This document shows positions 63,482-64,000 of a stretch of DNA of 64,000 nt, one piece after another; position 1 is the stretch's first letter; each line of letters starts with the position of its first letter. The translations under genes and the position numbers were made by a program. The notes under the pieces are model-generated. The model saw only the letters and a list, made by a program, of their open reading frames with translations. It searched no databases and had not been told where the DNA came from. Origin of the DNA: CAWBOY01 sp963790585 (lineage in GTDB: Bacteria; Planctomycetota; Planctomycetia; Gemmatales; Gemmataceae); contig CAWBOY010000009.1 in assembly GCA_963790585.1 (NCBI GenBank), positions 1-64,000 of the forward strand, read 5' to 3'.

Positions 63482-64000
63482 ATGGCCTCCGACCGCAAGA
63501 TTCGTGTCGCCATTGTCGGCTTGGGCTTCGGTGCTGAGTTTATCTCTATTTATCAGGCGCATCCAAACGCAGAAATGGTGGCCATCTGCCGGCGCGACAA
63601 AGCGGAACTTGATAAATGTGGCGAGAAATTCGGCATCAAGACGCGCTACACCGATTACGCAAAGCTTCTCGCCGATCCGAATATCGATGCCGTCCACATC
63701 AATTCGCCGATCCCCGATCACGCCGCCCAGAGCCTCGCCGCTCTCAAGGCCGGGAAGCATGTCGCCTGCACGGTTCCGATGGCGACGACGGTCGAGGAAT
63801 GCAAGGCGATCGTCGAGGCGCAGCGTGCCAGCGGCAAGGTCTACATGATGATGGAAACGGTCGTCTATGCTCGTGAATACCTGTTTGCCAAGGAACTCTA
63901 CGACAAGGGCGAGCTGGGCCGCATTCAATTCCTGCGCGGCAGCCATCAGCAGGACATGGACGGCTGGCCGAACTATTGGCCCGGGTTGCCGCCGATGCAC
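63482..64000 (+). CDS. Gfo/Idh/MocA family NAD(P)-dependent oxidoreductase, cut by the window end
   Basis: The first 173 codons from ATG 63482 read MASDRKIRVAIVGLGFGAEF, the Rossmann GxGxxG-type start, then AEMVAICRRDKAELDKCGEK, LLADPNIDAVHINSPIPDHA and ALKAGKHVACTVPMATTVEE, all family blocks. The usual catalytic EKP is here CTVPMATT-type, slightly modified. The gene runs off the window at 64000. Such enzymes oxidise sugars, inositols or similar polyols. AAAGGAAC precedes the ATG by about 9 bases. Confidence 0.9.
   Translation, partial: MASDRKIRVAIVGLGFGAEFISIYQAHPNAEMVAICRRDKAELDKCGEKFGIKTRYTDYAKLLADPNIDAVHINSPIPDHAAQSLAALKAGKHVACTVPMATTVEECKAIVEAQRASGKVYMMMETVVYAREYLFAKELYDKGELGRIQFLRGSHQQDMDGWPNYWPGLPPMH

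Noticed and set aside
63374..64000. 208-codon minus-strand ORF at the right edge
   Set aside because: It is the antisense shadow of the oxidoreductase gene starting at 63482, whose Rossmann motifs are clear.

Overview
The window looks like a chromosomal segment from a planctomycete, most likely of the Gemmata type. The evidence is the gene content: two prepilin-like DUF1559 proteins, a DUF1552/DUF1592 pair with a planctomycete-type cytochrome motif, a zinc-ribbon plus LamG protein, fused membrane spermidine-synthase-like proteins, secreted PQQ-propeller proteins, and very many long GC-rich palindromic repeats between genes. Taxonomy is inferred from protein families only; there is no rRNA in the window.

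Layout. 1-5.6 kb: the 3' part of one group II intron, kdpA and kdpC without kdpB, then a complete group II intron sitting inside a long palindrome. 6-8.5 kb: a small secreted protein, a DUF1559 protein and a lipoprotein. 8.9-13.4 kb: a four-gene co-directional cluster (MFS transporter, two glyoxalase-fold/half-methyltransferase fusions of which the second carries ArsI-like residues, and a phytanoyl-CoA-dioxygenase-like enzyme). This is the best candidate here for an undescribed pathway. 13.6-19.1 kb: two tandem membrane proteins with spermidine-synthase-like tails. 19.3-26 kb: a frameshifted ornithine cyclodeaminase-like gene, a class I aminotransferase, a second MFS transporter, and M48 peptidase/LemA genes. 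27-31.4 kb: an ECF sigma factor with a long tail, small ORFs and a secreted cysteine-peptidase-like protein. 31.6-38.7 kb: an alpha-amylase, a BCS1-like AAA ATPase, a fragment of ahcY, a methyltransferase and a LamG protein.

38.8-48.6 kb is a mobile-element landing zone: a REP-associated tyrosine transposase (RAYT), an IS110 element, an IS701-like element with matching ends, an ISAs1 element with an 18-bp inverted repeat and a 10-bp target duplication inside a signal-peptide gene, and an IS66 remnant. 49.8-51.3 kb: ahcY behind a leader that matches the S-adenosylhomocysteine riboswitch. 51.6-53.8 kb: toxin-antitoxin genes (ParE-type, a HicB remnant, PIN-type). 53.9-58.5 kb: the DUF1552/DUF1592 pair. 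59-64 kb: response regulator, groS with a clear terminator, DedA, a small unknown gene, trmL, a PQQ-propeller protein, and a Gfo/Idh/MocA oxidoreductase that runs off the end.

A general caution: at least seven otherwise good genes are broken by single-base indels, several of them in short G, C or T runs. This fits uncorrected long-read consensus errors at least as well as real pseudogenes, so each frameshifted gene is annotated as one gene and flagged.
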